DNA of 64,000 nt from Clostridia bacterium (GCA_026416815.1 JAOAEJ010000004.1:1-64000), one strand, 5' to 3'. Shown: positions 18,894 to 26,971, counted from the first letter of the stretch. The notes: a model not told the origin generated them from the sequence alone. Numbers and translations: made by a program.

Positions 18894-20035
18894 TATACGT
18901 TATCTTCGCTCCACAATTTGAGGAATTCGATTACATCACTGAAAGCTGGGCTTTTTGCATTTCTTACGTAGTAGCCGGAGGTTGCAACGCCCAATAACAA
19001 AGATTGCTGTGGGCTCAGGTTAAGGATTTGCCCGAGACAGAAGCCTGCGTTAAAGTTGTCGCCTGCGCCTGTGGTTAATTTGGGTTTTGGTGTGTATGGT
19101 CCTTGTACATGATAATAGCTTCCGCCAATAACTGTTGCAGCTTCTATTGTCGGGTGTACAACAAGACAGTATATATCCAGCTTGTCAGCAACCTGTGTAA
19201 CTAGTTTCTGCAAATCGATATTTTTAGTATCGTTAATATCGTATCCCTCAAAGCCAAGAACTATAGCTATTTCAACTGCTTCCTTCAAATTAAGGCCGAG
19301 TATGACCTGGAAGTGAGTACTAAAGCTCCTTATAAGGTTAAGTGCGTCTGTAATGTCCTCTTTTGTTCTCTTTTCAGGATCTGCAAGATCAAAGAATACG
19401 TATTTCTTTTCGTCGGTAGGATTCAGATGTGGGAATACTTCGTCCAGCAGGCCCCTCCATATATCACTCATATAAGGCAGCATAGTCCAGTTTTCAAGAC
19501 CCAGAAGTTTTGCGTCGTTTATCAGTTCTATAAGCTTTGGTACTCCAATTATCTTCTTGATGTTTTCCCAGTTTATGTCCTTTAGAGTATCATGCTTGCC
19601 TACCATTATCTTACCGTCATCAAACTCTACGGCATCGGTGTGTCCCGGGTTGGCTATAGATAAAACATTGCAAATCTCAGCCATTGGTTTAAATACTTTT
19701 TCTATGTGAGGGTATCCGACTGCGCCTATGTAGGTTAGGCCTACTCCGTATGTAGCAAGTGCGTTACTGAGTATTGGTCCGTTTCCACCCAACTTTTCGT
19801 CCATACGTACCATTTCGATATTGGTACTAAGACCGGCAGCTTGAATGATTTTTTCTCCGTACTCTCTCATAGATATGAGTCTTTCGTATTCCTGAGCATT
19901 CTTTCTTGTAGCTACCACATGAAGAATTTCGTCCACGAAGCCGTCAAGGCCGATTACTACCTTATTGTTGCCAGGATTTTTCCCACTAAGTACTTCTGCC
20001 AATTCCACAATCTTTGATTTTAACTCTTTCTCCAT
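18893..20035 (-). CDS. PfkB family carbohydrate kinase
   Basis: 380 residues. The C-terminal signature T-T-G-A-G-D-N-F-N-A-G-F contains the catalytic Asp and anion hole of ribokinase/PfkB enzymes. The N-terminal half has V-I-G-L-D-G-F-V-D-E and G-G-N-G-P-I-L-S-N-A-L. It is somewhat longer than ribokinase and the substrate sugar is unclear. I prefer ATG 20035 (M-E-K-E-L-K) because GAGGTG sits just upstream; ATG 20047 lacks a site. Monocistronic. Confidence 0.85.
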   Translation of the reverse strand: MEKELKSKIVELAEVLSGKNPGNNKVVIGLDGFVDEILHVVATRKNAQEYERLISMREYGEKIIQAAGLSTNIEMVRMDEKLGGNGPILSNALATYGVGLTYIGAVGYPHIEKVFKPMAEICNVLSIANPGHTDAVEFDDGKIMVGKHDTLKDINWENIKKIIGVPKLIELINDAKLLGLENWTMLPYMSDIWRGLLDEVFPHLNPTDEKKYVFFDLADPEKRTKEDITDALNLIRSFSTHFQVILGLNLKEAVEIAIVLGFEGYDINDTKNIDLQKLVTQVADKLDIYCLVVHPTIEAATVIGGSYYHVQGPYTPKPKLTTGAGDNFNAGFCLGQILNLSPQQSLLLGVATSGYYVRNAKSPAFSDVIEFLKLWSEDNV

Positions 20036-20611
20036 AACACACCTCATGCATCCATAAATTTTATACTTTTACACAAGAATGATTTGAAAGATAGTTTACA
20101 GTAAACTATCCTTACTGCTAAAGCCTGTCTGTATTGTAAATTTACATTAATTATAGCTTATTGCCCTAAAAAATGAAACACTTCAAAAGGGCATGAGGTA
20201 ATTAATTTGCTGCTTAAGAATTAATCAACAAAAGCCATTACACTCAACTATCTTTAATGTCCAACCAATAAATATAGGGCTTAAGAAACCTTTGCTTATT
20301 GTATATATTCTACGTATATTAAATATCAGTGTCAAGGATAATAATCCATAAACCCCAAATTTTGCTTGAGAAATCTAAGTTGACCAGCAAATTTGGAGGT
20401 TGTTTAGGGTATAGCAGTATAGGAAATACGGAGTGTACCGACATAAGGTATATGATTTTAATACCATACCCCAAACCTACTTAAGCAAGGTGATCCATTT
20501 GGAAAGTAAAAAAAATATTGACAAATATATGAAACTATCATACTGTATCATTAATGGATATATTGATAATAGATATATTATTAATGGATATATACTAATG
20601 GAGGTGGTAGC
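20036..20611. other. Gap upstream of the kinase and second PadR operon
   Basis: It holds a near-perfect palindrome GATAGTTTAC-A-GTAAACTATC (20090-20110), possibly an operator for the minus-strand kinase gene. A longer imperfect inverted repeat spans about 20352-20403 (AACCCCAAATTTTGCT with AGCAAATTTGGAGGTT). The plus-strand promoter and operator region of the PadR operon follows. A 71-codon frame from 20433 is rejected. Confidence 0.5.
20518..20593 (+). promoter_or_regulatory. Promoter region of second PadR operon with 14-bp direct repeat
   Basis: TTGACA is at 20518-20523; a weak -10 follows at 20541-20546. ATTAATGGATATAT occurs at 20550-20563 and again at 20580-20593, 30 bases apart, between promoter and start codon. 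Spacing resembles the ~31-base spacing of the first PadR operators, though the motif differs. Confidence 0.5.
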
Positions 20612-20968
20612 TTGTCAAGAAACAATTCATTTACGGCACAGCAGCTAACTGACTCGGCGTACTACATACTATTGTCGATGTTAGCTCCCAGGCATGGATA
20701 TGCGATAATGAAGTACATCGAGGAATTAACTGACGGAGAGATTACGATAGGTCCGGCCACATTGTATACACTGATAAGAAAAATGCAGGAGGCAGATTAT
20801 ATAGTTCTCGGAGAAGGAGAAGGCGAGGATGAACGTCGTAAAACGTATAGAGTTACTGAAAAAGGGCGTACAGCCATTTTAAATGAGATAGAACGGCGTT
20901 CGAGAATGGCAGAGCATGGTAAGAAGGCTATTAATATGCAGGAGGTAGACAATAATGGGGAGAAATAA
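20612..20968 (+). CDS. PadR family transcriptional regulator (second copy)
   Basis: 118 residues of PadR winged-helix type: Y-Y-I-L-L-S-M-L, H-G-Y-A-I-M-K-Y-I, then T-I-G-P-A-T-L-Y-T-L-I-R-K-M and a wing with E-D-E-R-R-K-T-Y. The start is TTG at 20612 with GGAGGTGG directly upstream. It overlaps the following DUF2812 gene by 14 bases. Same architecture as the 8.4-kb module but clearly diverged in sequence. Confidence 0.88.
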   Translation: MSRNNSFTAQQLTDSAYYILLSMLAPRHGYAIMKYIEELTDGEITIGPATLYTLIRKMQEADYIVLGEGEGEDERRKTYRVTEKGRTAILNEIERRSRMAEHGKKAINMQEVDNNGEK

Positions 20969-21503
20969 CAAAACACGTTATATGCCGTCTATGGGATTGG
21001 CATTTGTTGAAGAAAGTGAAATGAGGAAGCTAAGCAGGCTGGCGGAGGACGGGTGGTTGCTTGAATCCTTTGCATTCCTTGGATATAAATTACGCAGAGG
21101 AGAAAGGCAAAAACTAATATATTCAATGGATACTTATGACCTAAAGCCCGGGGAACGGGAACAGTATTATGAGATGTTTGAAGCAGGTGGATGGAAACAT
21201 GTTTGTTCCCATGGCAATATTCATATTTTTTCAGCAAGTCCCGATACAAAGCCCATATACTCAGATAGAAGCACACTCTATGAGAAGTATAGACGTGCAA
21301 TCGGGCTTTGGAGATTGCTGACCATTATTTTTGGACTTACAGCGATTCTCAGCTATACGCTTCACTATATCTCACTTACTAATTGGCGCGATTATTATTT
21401 AGCTAATATTCTGTTTACTGCGTTCACCGCGAGCCTTTCTTTTGCGGTGCCCTCAATTATGACATATACAGCTTTTTTCATACGGCAAAGGCGATTTAAA
21501 TAG
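20955..21503 (+). CDS. DUF2812 domain membrane protein (second copy)
   Basis: 182 residues. The soluble N-terminal part has E-M-R-K-L-S-R-L-A-E-D-G-W-L-L-E and E-A-G-G-W-K-H-V, the DUF2812 pattern. Two transmembrane helices lie at about 117-138 and 148-172. It is coupled to the PadR gene by overlap. Function unknown; probably partner or target of the adjacent PadR. Confidence 0.75.
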   Translation: MGRNNKTRYMPSMGLAFVEESEMRKLSRLAEDGWLLESFAFLGYKLRRGERQKLIYSMDTYDLKPGEREQYYEMFEAGGWKHVCSHGNIHIFSASPDTKPIYSDRSTLYEKYRRAIGLWRLLTIIFGLTAILSYTLHYISLTNWRDYYLANILFTAFTASLSFAVPSIMTYTAFFIRQRRFK

Positions 21504-21566
21504 ATATTTATCTGAACAAATTATGGCTTGCCAGCTAAGGTAAGGCTTGACCACATTGACAAAGTG

Positions 21567-21610
21567 ACCGTTTGAGGTTGGTAAAAACAGCTTCAAGCGG
21601 TTTTGTTTTT
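21567..21610 (+). terminator. Terminator of the second PadR-DUF2812 operon
   Basis: ACCGTTTGA (21567-21575) pairs with TCAAGCGGT (21593-21601) with one G-T pair, followed by TTTTGTTTTT. Confidence 0.75.
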
Positions 21611-21715
21611 ATAGATAGTTTAGGTTGAAAGTGATTTTTTCCAGTTAGGCAAATCACACTTCCACAGTTCGTTGCCTAGCTGGAAATCACTAAGTTCAAC
21701 CTAAACTATCTGTAT
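21611..21715 (+). repeat. Dispersed hairpin element family A, copy 2 (plus orientation)
   Basis: A 105-base palindrome, the longest copy. Outer arms are ATAGATAGTTTAGGTTGAA and its complement; the inner stem is CCAGTTAGGC / GCCTAGCTGG. It directly follows a terminator. Confidence 0.8.
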
Positions 21716-21734
21716 ATTAAATAATTAGAATTAA

Positions 21735-21761
21735 TAGAAATTTGTAATGTTAAAAAGCACT
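21735..21761 (+). repeat. 27-bp repeat family D, copy 1
   Basis: Identical over 27 bases to 55250-55276 in the nif leader. It lies 39 bases before the start codon of the 78-residue protein. Confidence 0.8.
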
Positions 21762-21799
21762 AGTATGGACATAATAATTCTAAAAAGAGGAGAGTTGTT

Positions 21800-22036
21800 A
21801 TGGCGAATATTTCAATAAATCTTGGTGCGAATATTGATCAGAAGGACATTGATAACCTAAGGAACAGCTTAAAAAGCTTAGGTGCAGGAGATAAAATCAC
21901 TATACGTATTGAGGCGGCAGATGCACATGAAGCCGGTAAGCTGACCGATGAACTGGTAAGGCAGGGGTTTGATTACCAACCTCATGGGGGACATACAAGT
22001 GAATTTTATTTTACCGCACAAAGAAGAGTAGAATAA
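21800..22036 (+). CDS. Small hypothetical protein
   Basis: 78 residues. The predicted pattern is strand-helix-strand-helix (N-I-S-I-N-L-G, K-I-T-I-R-I-E-A), ending in P-H-G-G-H-T-S-E-F-Y-F. There is no signal or transmembrane segment. GAGGAGAG precedes the ATG. It is not a family I recognise. The next gene, a resolvase-like remnant, follows after 96 bases in the same direction. Confidence 0.65.
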   Translation: MANISINLGANIDQKDIDNLRNSLKSLGAGDKITIRIEAADAHEAGKLTDELVRQGFDYQPHGGHTSEFYFTAQRRVE

Positions 22037-22132
22037 ACTATGCATAGCGTTATAAAAAAAGTCCTTGAAGAGCATATCAGAGAGGACTTTACTTAATTCA
22101 CAATTATAAAAAGTTAAAGGAGTTAGGGAAAT

Positions 22133-22660
22133 ATGAAACACAACAAAGCAATTGCATACATAAGGGTAGTGACAGAAGACAGGAATGTAATTGATGAACA
22201 AAAACGCCATATAGAAAGTGCTGTGTTTAAAAATGAATATGAATTGGTAGATTCCTATATCGATGTAGGAGATGGTGCAAGCTTAAAGCGCGAGGGTATT
22301 AAAAAGCTATTAGAGGACGCTAAAAACAATAGAATGAATGCAGTTTTTGTTAACAGTAAGGATGACTTATCAACTGATAGGGCTGATATGATAGAGCTAA
22401 TGGAAATGTTTTCGGCATTAAATGTCCTTGTGTACTCTGTAGACGGTAAATGCTTTTTGAATGACCCCTTGGACACTTTAAGTAATCTAAGCAGGGAAAT
22501 TTATAATACTCTCTCCGAGATGGAGCAAAACGGTATAGATTTGGTAAGTGATGTTGATATTGATAAAAAGGCATCCAAAAAAGACCCTACAGCCAAACTT
22601 GAAAGCAAAATCATTGAGGCGTATCTGGAAATACAAGGTGACAACAGGCCTCAAGTCTGA
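22133..22660 (+). CDS. Degenerate serine-recombinase (resolvase) N-domain protein, catalytically dead
   Basis: 175 residues aligning to the resolvase catalytic fold: A-I-A-Y-I-R-V-V-T-E-D, D-V-G-D-G-A-S-L-K-R-E-G, then L-L-E-D-A-K. The nucleophilic serine expected in Y-x-R-V-S-T is valine here. The D-R-L-x-R motif is D-D-L-S-T-D, so both catalytic arginines are gone. The DNA-binding recombinase domain is absent; a charged tail ends the protein. The frame is intact and has a clear AAAGGAG-type start, so it is probably an expressed non-catalytic protein, perhaps a decoy, scaffold or regulator. Confidence 0.7.
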   Translation: MKHNKAIAYIRVVTEDRNVIDEQKRHIESAVFKNEYELVDSYIDVGDGASLKREGIKKLLEDAKNNRMNAVFVNSKDDLSTDRADMIELMEMFSALNVLVYSVDGKCFLNDPLDTLSNLSREIYNTLSEMEQNGIDLVSDVDIDKKASKKDPTAKLESKIIEAYLEIQGDNRPQV

Positions 22661-22701
22661 AAGTACGAAAGTTTATTTGTAAGACTCAATATTAATTCCG
22701 G

Positions 22702-22807
22702 TATAGATAAGTCAGTGTAAGCTTAGTGTTTTCCAGCTAGACAATGAGCTGTGGCAAGTGCGATGTGCCTAGCTGGGTAAAAACACTTTTACAGTGACTT
22801 ATCTATA
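22702..22807 (-). repeat. Dispersed hairpin element family A, copy 3 (minus orientation)
   Basis: Its reverse complement aligns with copy 2 through the inner stem (CCCAGCTAGGCA) and the loop CACAGCTCATTG. Outer arms TATAGATAAGTCA and complement form a third independent version of the outer stem. Confidence 0.75.
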
Positions 22808-22833
22808 ATTGGTGCAAAGCTCTGTAGCTGTAT

Positions 22834-22879
22834 ACCGCATGTAAGTTGTTTAATAATGCCTTACATGCGGTTTTATTAT
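22834..22879 (+). terminator. Terminator downstream of the resolvase-like gene
   Basis: ACCGCATGTAAG (22834-22845) pairs perfectly with CTTACATGCGGT (22860-22871), followed by TTTTATTAT. The remaining 22661-22989 gap holds only the family A repeat and this hairpin. Confidence 0.85.
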
Positions 22880-22989
22880 AGGGATATATCTTACAAGAAC
22901 TTTTGAACTTTAGCTCTAATAGGCATTTAATAATTGACTTAAATGTATTAAACTAGAAGTATGAAAGGGTTATCTATAGGTGGAATAGC

Positions 22990-23376
22990 ATGAGAATTGA
23001 GCATATTGCGCTATGGACTAAGAATTTGGAACAACTTAAGGAATTCTATATTGAGTTTTTTGGCGGGAAAGCTAACGAGAAGTATCACAACTCCAAGACT
23101 GAATTTGAGTCCTATTTTCTTACCTTTGATAGCGGAGCAAGGCTGGAGATAATGAGAGCACCCTCACTAAATAGTAAAGTCAATGAAGATGCTCCATTTA
23201 CGGGTTATGTACATATGGCTTTTTCTACAGGGAGTAAAGAGGGTGTAGATACTTTGACCGATAAGATTAGGGAACGGGGATATAAAGTAATAAGTGGCCC
23301 TCGCCAAACCGGAGATGGATACTATGAGAGCTGCATATTGGACCCAGATGGAAATGTAGTCGAAATAACTATTTGA
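22990..23376 (+). CDS. VOC (glyoxalase/bleomycin-resistance fold) protein
   Basis: 128 residues with paired beta-alpha-beta-beta-beta units. Metal-ligand positions are visible: H5 in R-I-E-H-I-A-L-W, E in R-L-E-I-M, H in Y-V-H-M-A-F and a C-terminal D-P-D-G-N-V-V-E-I. This is the glyoxalase I/extradiol dioxygenase scaffold; the substrate is unknown. The start ATG has AGGTGG upstream. Confidence 0.85.
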   Translation: MRIEHIALWTKNLEQLKEFYIEFFGGKANEKYHNSKTEFESYFLTFDSGARLEIMRAPSLNSKVNEDAPFTGYVHMAFSTGSKEGVDTLTDKIRERGYKVISGPRQTGDGYYESCILDPDGNVVEITI

Positions 23377-23894
23377 AGCATACTTCGGATTCTATGTAGA
23401 TATTTTCCTCAACCTAGAAAAGGGGTATTTTGCCACGTTTAAAGCATATTTGCTAGCGTGAGTTTTTTCTTCTTTGTACATTAAGATACAAACATTTATG
23501 TACATATCTCCAATTTGAAGTATAACACTTAGACCATAACTTTCATAAGTAATCCAACTATCTCTAAAAAATTTACCTTGTACAAGATAAATCCAATATA
23601 CTATAGAGACATCAATGAAACAATTAAGTTATTATATAAATATTGATAGAAAAAAGTATAAAAATAACTCATAGAATACTATAAATACTATGAGTTATGA
23701 GAGTTAAGTTAACTGCATTTATCTAAACTGGTATCACCGAAATGCTTCTAAATACTGTATTGCAACGTTGTTTATATGTATTCAATGGTCACCACTCAAA
23801 AAAGCGTTTTTATATGCCGATGTTTCAAATCCACATTATAGGTAGGTGTAATAGTTCATAAACTAAATAGGAATAGGGAGATTACACAAGCCAG
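23377..23894. other. Gap upstream of the TetR operon
   Basis: The main feature is an inverted repeat (ATAACTCATAG near 23665 with CTATGAGTTAT near 23689). A single AACTATCT motif is at 23556-23563. No gene is visible; AT-rich. Confidence 0.5.
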
Positions 23895-23944
23895 TTGACT
23901 AACTAACACTTGTTAGTTATAATTGTAACTAACAAGTGTTAGTT
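23895..23944 (+). promoter_or_regulatory. Promoter embedded in a double palindromic TetR-type operator
   Basis: TTGACT (23895-23900), a 17-base spacer and TATAAT (23918-23923) form a near-consensus SigA promoter. Perfect 19-base inverted arms (23901-23919 and 23926-23944) flank 6 bases. Each arm is itself close to palindromic (CTAACACTTGTTAG and CTAACAAGTGTTAG), giving two operator sites, one in the spacer and one just after the -10. The TetR gene downstream is the obvious regulator. Confidence 0.85.
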
Positions 23945-23982
23945 TAATGCGTAGGTAGTTTGTAGTAAGGGGGAGATAGTTT

Positions 23983-24762
23983 ATGAAAAAAGTTCTTGCT
24001 ATTATAGGCAGCCCTAGAAAAGGTGAAACATATAAAGCAGTATGTAGATTTATTGAAGAATTAAATAAGGTTGAACAAGTTCAAGTTGAGTACATAATGC
24101 TAAGCAGGTACGCTATAAGCGACTGTACAGGGTGCCATAACTGTATAAAAAAAGGTGAAGAAACCTGCCATGAAAATGTTAAGGTACATGAAATACAGGA
24201 TAAAATAAAAAATGCCGATGGAATTATTCTTTCCACACCGGTTTATAACCAGCATGTAACTGCTTTAATGAAGAAGTTTATGGATTACTTAACCTTTCTC
24301 TGGCATAGGCCTTCGATGTTTGGGGTTAAGTTTTTCGGAGTATCCAGCGGTGGGGGAATGTTTGGCCCGGTTTTCAAATATTTGAAGATGAACGTTGAAA
24401 GCTGGGGAGGCATTTGGGTCGACGGTTTAGGGGTTCCTCACTATGATACACTCACCGAAAAATTCAAAGATAAGGTTGATGAGGATATACGAGCTAAAGC
24501 GCGGAAGTTTATAAAAGCGATGGAGGTAAAAACGCTTCCTAGACTAAATTTTAGTAGATTGATGTGGTTTAACATATGGAAAATGAATGCGGAAGCAGGT
24601 AAGGAAGATTTAAAAAAGGATTATGAGCATTGGTCGAAAATGAATTGGTTCAATACGGACTATTATTATGATGTAAAGGTAGGAATACTTAAAAGAATAG
24701 CTATAAAATTCGCTACAGGTATGGCAAGGATGTTTATGAGAAGGGTGTATAAGGGATATTAA
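23983..24762 (+). CDS. NAD(P)H-dependent flavin oxidoreductase / iron-sulfur flavoprotein-like
   Basis: 259 residues of flavodoxin-like fold. The N-terminal I-I-G-S-P-R-K-G phosphate loop binds FMN. D-C-T-G-C-H-N-C-I-x8-C resembles the compact Cys motif of Fe-S flavoproteins. T-P-V-Y-N-Q-H-V is the second flavin loop. It likely reduces quinones, nitro- or aromatic compounds. First gene of a TetR-controlled operon. Confidence 0.85.
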   Translation: MKKVLAIIGSPRKGETYKAVCRFIEELNKVEQVQVEYIMLSRYAISDCTGCHNCIKKGEETCHENVKVHEIQDKIKNADGIILSTPVYNQHVTALMKKFMDYLTFLWHRPSMFGVKFFGVSSGGGMFGPVFKYLKMNVESWGGIWVDGLGVPHYDTLTEKFKDKVDEDIRAKARKFIKAMEVKTLPRLNFSRLMWFNIWKMNAEAGKEDLKKDYEHWSKMNWFNTDYYYDVKVGILKRIAIKFATGMARMFMRRVYKGY

Positions 24763-24785
24763 AAGACAAGGGCGTGAGTTATCTA

Positions 24786-25391
24786 ATGAATACAAAGGAT
24801 AGGATTCTGGAGGCAGCAATTGATTTGTTTTCCGAAAGAGGGTTTAATGACGTATCGGTAAGGGAGATTACAAGGGCTGTAGGTATAAAAGAAAGTTCGC
24901 TGTACAACCATTTTACCAGTAAGCAGCAAATTCTTGACGAAATCTTTGAGTACCTGCGGGTACAACTCGATAAGACGACTCTACCGGAGGAAGAAGTAAT
25001 AAAGATGATTGAGAATATGACGCCGGGGGAATTCTCTGTGTTTGGTGCAAACGTATTTAAGGAATACATGGGCAATCTGACGCTGATGAAGATATGGCGT
25101 ATACTGTCTATAGAGAGATTTCGAAATGAAAAGGCCAATGAGTTTTTTAAAAAGTACTTGATTGATAATGCAATTGAATATCAGTCAAAGGTATTTAAGA
25201 TTATGATGGATAAGGGTTTGATAAAGGAGTTCGACCCTAAGTTGCTTGCAAGGGAATTTTACGCACATACCATTTATCTGTATTTCAGATTTTTTGAAGT
25301 GGAGCGGGATACAAACCCTGCGGATAACCCGGAAATACAACGCATGGTAATGGAACATATGGATTTTATTATGAAGGCGATAAACAAGTAA
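24786..25391 (+). CDS. TetR family transcriptional regulator
   Basis: 201 residues from ATG 24786. The N-terminal helix-turn-helix is canonical: D-R-I-L-E-A-A-I-D-L-F-S-E-R-G-F-N-D-V-S then S-S-L-Y-N-H-F-T-S-K. The ligand domain is all-helical. A GTG at 24774 would add four residues; ribosome binding signals are weak for both. It sits 23 bases behind the flavin reductase and probably represses the operon through the double operator at 23901-23944, with a substrate-like molecule as inducer. Confidence 0.9.
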   Translation: MNTKDRILEAAIDLFSERGFNDVSVREITRAVGIKESSLYNHFTSKQQILDEIFEYLRVQLDKTTLPEEEVIKMIENMTPGEFSVFGANVFKEYMGNLTLMKIWRILSIERFRNEKANEFFKKYLIDNAIEYQSKVFKIMMDKGLIKEFDPKLLAREFYAHTIYLYFRFFEVERDTNPADNPEIQRMVMEHMDFIMKAINK

Positions 25392-25458
25392 GTATGTATA
25401 TAAACCTTTCTAAGAATAAATCATATATAACATATGATTATCTAGAGAGGTAACAATT

Positions 25459-26025
25459 ATGAACAAGGAAGCTGGTATTAATCGGTATATACGTGATATT
25501 GCACTAAGCGAGGGGGCATTATTGGTTGGTTTTACACAAATAAGAAGAGCCGAACCGGTAGTTTTATTGGCTTTTCCCTTCTCGGAAAAGTGGTTTTTTA
25601 AGGCTCCGGGCGTATTGACCAAGATACTGGGAAGAGCACATGCAAAAAGCAAAAATGCACACAATAGGATACAGCATTTCTTGGCAAAGGAAGGTTATAA
25701 CGTCCATCAGAAAACTGTTTTATCCATTTACGGTGATTATCGCCCTCTAGCCAGGTCAGCCGGTATAGGAGAATGGGGAAGAAACGGGTTGATAGTAAAT
25801 AAAGACTATGGTTCAAATATGCTTTTTTCAGCGCTATTTACAAATGCACCTTTGGATGTTGATACACCAGTTGAAAAAAGCCAAGACTATTGTAGAGAGT
25901 GTACCCGTTGTATCGATTCGTGCCCGGCAAAGGCCTTTGAAAATAATACATTTCACTTAAGCCGCTGCTTGCCAAAGGCATTAAAAGGGTGTTATGAGTG
26001 TTTGAAGGCGTGCACAGGAAAATGA
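25459..26025 (+). CDS. 4Fe-4S protein, truncated QueG-like
   Basis: 188 residues. The middle has A-R-S-A-G-I-G-E-W-G-R-N-G-L, the C-terminal part C-R-E-C-T-R-C-I-D-S-C-P for one 4Fe-4S cluster, and further Cys (C-L-P, G-C-Y-E-C, A-C-T-G-K) that could hold a second. This resembles the C-terminal half of epoxyqueuosine reductase-like proteins but lacks the full cobalamin domain. It may pass electrons to the flavin reductase two genes upstream. AGAGGT precedes the ATG. Confidence 0.7.
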   Translation: MNKEAGINRYIRDIALSEGALLVGFTQIRRAEPVVLLAFPFSEKWFFKAPGVLTKILGRAHAKSKNAHNRIQHFLAKEGYNVHQKTVLSIYGDYRPLARSAGIGEWGRNGLIVNKDYGSNMLFSALFTNAPLDVDTPVEKSQDYCRECTRCIDSCPAKAFENNTFHLSRCLPKALKGCYECLKACTGK

Positions 26026-26094
26026 CATAAGGCATAGAGCGGGGGATATCTCCTTTGATTATACTGAAGCTTATTAAAGACAACTATAACTATA

Positions 26095-26127
26095 TTTAAA
26101 GGTTGAGGAATGCCCTCAACCTTTAAA
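26095..26127. terminator. Bidirectional terminator between the Fe-S protein and sspH
   Basis: Perfect 14-bp stem (26095-26108 with 26114-26127) and 5-base loop between convergent genes; A/T runs at both ends. Confidence 0.75.
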
Positions 26128-26154
26128 GCATTAAAATTTCTGTTTCAGGGTGCT

Positions 26155-26343
26155 TTATTGTTTCTTGCGGTCATCCGCCTCTACGAGGTCATGTACAGGT
26201 ACTTCACCTTCAGCGCCGGTCTCTAAGAATTTGACTCTGGCTATATCACCATTTACTCCCTGTATCCACACAGGGTCATTATTGTATAAAACTCTAATCT
26301 CACTGGGAGAACCTATAATCTCCATTGCACTTTCCGTATCCAA
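26155..26343 (-). CDS. sspH: H-type small acid-soluble spore protein
   Basis: 62 residues. M-D-T-x-x-A-M-E-I-I-x-S-P, V-x-Y-N-x-x-P-V-W-I-Q and the acidic tail V-P-V-H-D-L-V-E-A match SspH proteins, which are packed in the forespore. The start is TTG at 26343 with AAGGAG nine bases upstream. Upstream minus-strand sequence contains CAATACTAA, which could be a forespore sigma -10, but this is uncertain. Its presence shows a sporulating organism. Confidence 0.85.
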   Translation of the reverse strand: MDTESAMEIIGSPSEIRVLYNNDPVWIQGVNGDIARVKFLETGAEGEVPVHDLVEADDRKKQ

Positions 26344-26406
26344 TAAAATCGTCTCCTTTTACACTTTTTATTAGTATTGCACTTTTAGGATAAGTTATTA
26401 GTATAA

Positions 26407-26477
26407 TACTACTTTGTTATCTACTTAATTATGGCAAATTATTTCTTCATCATAAATTCCAAAATAACAAAGTAGTA
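26407..26477 (-). repeat. MITE-like inverted-repeat element family B, copy 1
   Basis: Terminal repeats TACTACTTTGTTAT (26407-26420) and ATAACAAAGTAGTA (26464-26477). The interior aligns with the reverse complement of copy 2 (38637-38685) except for about 22 extra bases. It sits 64 bases upstream of the sspH start. Confidence 0.8.
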
Positions 26478-26599
26478 ATAATTTGAGTGATTTACGTATG
26501 ATAAAATATGAAAGATATTCCTGTGGACAATTAGCTGACGGATATGTATAATCTTATTTGCTGTGTGAGACAATTACATATTACTGAGGTATTCGTCAA

Positions 26600-26770
26600 G
26601 CTTTTATTTTGAACCTACATCATTCATAAGGGAGTTCAATATGAGCAACAGATATCGGGCCCATAGTAAGACCATTTATGGCAGGGGATGGTAGAAGTTA
26701 TCATGCGGACACCCACCTATCGCGAGATAGGTGTCAAAATTAAAGCAACGGTATCGTGGTAACAATAATT
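26600..26770 (+). ncRNA. Candidate structured non-coding RNA or leader
   Basis: Several helices can be drawn in order: TTGAAC near 26610 with GTTCAA near 26634; an outer helix GATATCG (26651-26657) with CGGTATC (26749-26755); inside it CCATA/TATGG, ATGGTA/TATCAT with wobbles, and a perfect CACCTATC-GCGA-GATAGGTG hairpin capped by a GNRA-type loop. This is a multi-helix junction and is followed by an intrinsic terminator. It does not show the T-box consensus. I do not recognise the class. Confidence 0.45.
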
Positions 26771-26787
26771 AAAAACAAGCAAAGCTT

Positions 26788-26830
26788 AGGTATTATAGGA
26801 TACTTAAGCTTTTTATATTTTACGTACTTT
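26788..26830 (+). terminator. Intrinsic terminator upstream of the MYG1-family gene
   Basis: AAGCTTAGGTAT pairs with ATACTTAAGCTT followed by TTTATATTTT. It may end the candidate RNA or act as an attenuator for the gene starting about 140 bases later. Confidence 0.75.
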
Positions 26831-26971
26831 ACATAATTCTGCCTGAATCAAAGCTGTTCTTACAGCTAATAATAGCTTTATAAGCAATATCGATAACTTG
26901 TAATCACCCGGGAATGACAAAGGTTGGAAGGAATTTAATTATAACAATTATAACAAAGAGAAGGTGATACA

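Noticed and set aside
20433-20648. 71-codon ORF upstream of the second PadR gene
   Set aside because: It covers promoter and operator DNA and ends inside the PadR gene; no translation signal.
9373-22807. CRISPR array from the repeated hairpins
   Set aside because: Copies are kilobases apart, vary in sequence and have no regular spacers or cas genes.
26640-26830. T-box riboswitch before the MYG1-family gene
   Set aside because: The conserved T-box sequence (AGGGTGGNACCGCG) is missing and the downstream gene is not amino-acid related.
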